Assembly (NCBI GenBank): GCA_027081695.1
Contig: JALWJI010000028.1
Span: 1 to 6,565 of the forward strand
Length of the DNA stretch: 6,565 nucleotides
Direction: 5' to 3'
Origin: Acidilobaceae archaeon
Lineage (GTDB): Archaea; Thermoproteota; Thermoprotei_A; Sulfolobales; Acidilobaceae
A program made the translations under genes and the position numbers. Shown piece after piece: positions 5,827 through 6,565 of this stretch (positions are counted from its first letter, which is position 1; every line of letters begins with the position of its first letter). The notes beneath the pieces were generated by a model. The model made no database searches. It worked only from the letters and a program-made list of their open reading frames with translations, and was not told the DNA's origin.

Positions 5827-6565
5827 GTTATCACCCCGTGTAACATGTATAGGGCTAGTCTAGATGCTAGTCTTATCGTCTTGTTAGCATTATCTTTTAT
5901 TGGCACGATTTCTACGATGTCTGCTCCCTTGACGTTCATTTTGTCAAGGACGTAGTCTAGGATCTGTATTGTCTCCTTTGGATGAAGCCCTGGACTCGAG
6001 GGACTGTTAACACCAGGAGCGTATGCTGAGTCTAAATGGTCAATGTCGAGTGTTACATAGTGGACTCGACATGTTTCTTTCAGGTCCTCTAGATCCCTGT
6101 AGATTTCTTCTATTCTAGTCCACACGTCTCTTACTCCGTGGAATCTTATTCCTAGTTCCTTTGCTCTATTTGCTAAATAGGATGGGTTAGAGTATTCTCC
6201 TATACCTATAATAATAGTCTTGATACTGTCCCTATGAGTCTGGTATAATTCGTATAGCCAGCTTCCGCTTGTTACTCCGCTCGATATTGATCTTAGATCG
6301 AAGTGTGCGTCTAGCATTACTAGTCCTACACAGTCGTATACATCGATGAGACCTTCTAGTATGGGGCCCGTTATACTATGGTCTCCTCCTAGGAAGAGTG
6401 TAAACTTGTTTTCTTCGAATAGTTTTCTTGATGCTTCTCTTATTGTTCTCTTAGTTTTCTGCCAGTCTCTTGGATATACAACTATGTCCCCGTAGTCTTT
6501 GGGCTTACATGGGAGCTGTCCCTTTGAAGGGCTATAGTCGGGGCTAGCATATATGTTGTCGCGGA
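5823..6565 (-). CDS. hutG: Formimidoylglutamase, arginase/ureohydrolase family (N-terminus beyond window)
   Basis: This probably hydrolyses N-formimidoyl-L-glutamate to L-glutamate and formamide (EC 3.5.3.8), the last step of histidine degradation after HutI. In frame from 6563, 246 residues are visible; the N-terminus and start lie past the window end. The binuclear manganese site of the ureohydrolase fold is complete: LGGDHS (58-63), LDAHFD (84-89) and TLDIDHLD (171-178), followed by APG and by EIVP with the conserved Glu218. SISSGVTSG (92-100) sits where the family binds the substrate's amino acid end. The ATG at 6315-6317 lies in the middle of the DAHFD block and is not a start. Agmatinase, arginase or guanidinobutyrase are possible by fold alone; the four-base overlap with hutI is the main reason for HutG. 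Expected upstream, outside the window: hutU and hutH. Confidence 0.87.
   Translation of the reverse strand, partial: RDNIYASPDYSPSKGQLPCKPKDYGDIVVYPRDWQKTKRTIREASRKLFEENKFTLFLGGDHSITGPILEGLIDVYDCVGLVMLDAHFDLRSISSGVTSGSWLYELYQTHRDSIKTIIIGIGEYSNPSYLANRAKELGIRFHGVRDVWTRIEEIYRDLEDLKETCRVHYVTLDIDHLDSAYAPGVNSPSSPGLHPKETIQILDYVLDKMNVKGADIVEIVPIKDNANKTIRLASRLALYMLHGVIT
5830..5835 (-). promoter_or_regulatory. SD site for hutI inside the end of hutG
   Basis: On the minus strand GGTGAT is followed by AAC and the ATG at 5826. It lies in the last codons of hutG, so ribosomes finishing hutG can restart on hutI. It corresponds to the right half of the full SD seen before fumB. Confidence 0.75.

Noticed and set aside
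1..6565. Hidden mobile element, CRISPR array, defence or toxin-antitoxin system
   Set aside because: All space is taken by intact housekeeping or catabolic genes with short gaps; no direct repeat arrays, transposase, integrase or small paired genes are visible.

Overview
The window looks like ordinary chromosome from an anaerobic, hyperthermophilic or thermophilic archaeon of the Thermoproteota (Crenarchaeota), with the Desulfurococcales the best guess. The basis is protein flavour, heavy use of AGA/AGG arginine and ATA isoleucine codons, roughly mid-40s % GC by eye, GGTGAT-type Shine-Dalgarno (SD) sites matching the archaeal 16S 3' end, a TTG start codon, TATA-like boxes, T-tract terminators and very short intergenic gaps. 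The lineage is an inference; no rRNA or marker gene is present.

Layout. (1) 1-555, +: C-terminal part of an ABC-transporter ATPase of the MalK/PotA/FbpC type, cut by the window start. (2) 582-1586, -: homoserine dehydrogenase, convergent with the ABC gene. (3) 1587-1718: short divergent promoter region. (4) 1719-3267, +: two-gene operon for the alpha and beta subunits of a class I [4Fe-4S] fumarase. (5) 3268-3323: convergent gap with T-tracts on both strands. (6) 3324-4502, -: RlmI/YccW-type class I SAM-dependent RNA cytosine methyltransferase with a PUA domain. (7) 4591-6565, -: histidine-degradation pair; hutG (formimidoylglutamase, ureohydrolase fold, N-terminus outside the window) overlaps hutI (imidazolonepropionase) by ATGA.

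How they fit together. HutI converts imidazolonepropionate to N-formimidoyl-L-glutamate and HutG hydrolyses that to glutamate plus formamide, so histidine can be used as a carbon, nitrogen or energy source. Glutamate carbon enters C4/C5 acid metabolism, where the fumarase interconverts fumarate and malate. Homoserine dehydrogenase takes aspartate-derived carbon towards threonine and methionine. This is a metabolic neighbourhood rather than one operon: there are at least four transcription units on alternating strands.

No tRNA, rRNA, CRISPR array, insertion sequence or phage-like gene is visible, and no intergenic stretch exceeds about 130 bases. I found no convincing new system. The points most worth a second look are the archaeal hutG-hutI pair with an altered HutI active-site loop, and a perfect 20-bp palindrome inside the methyltransferase gene.
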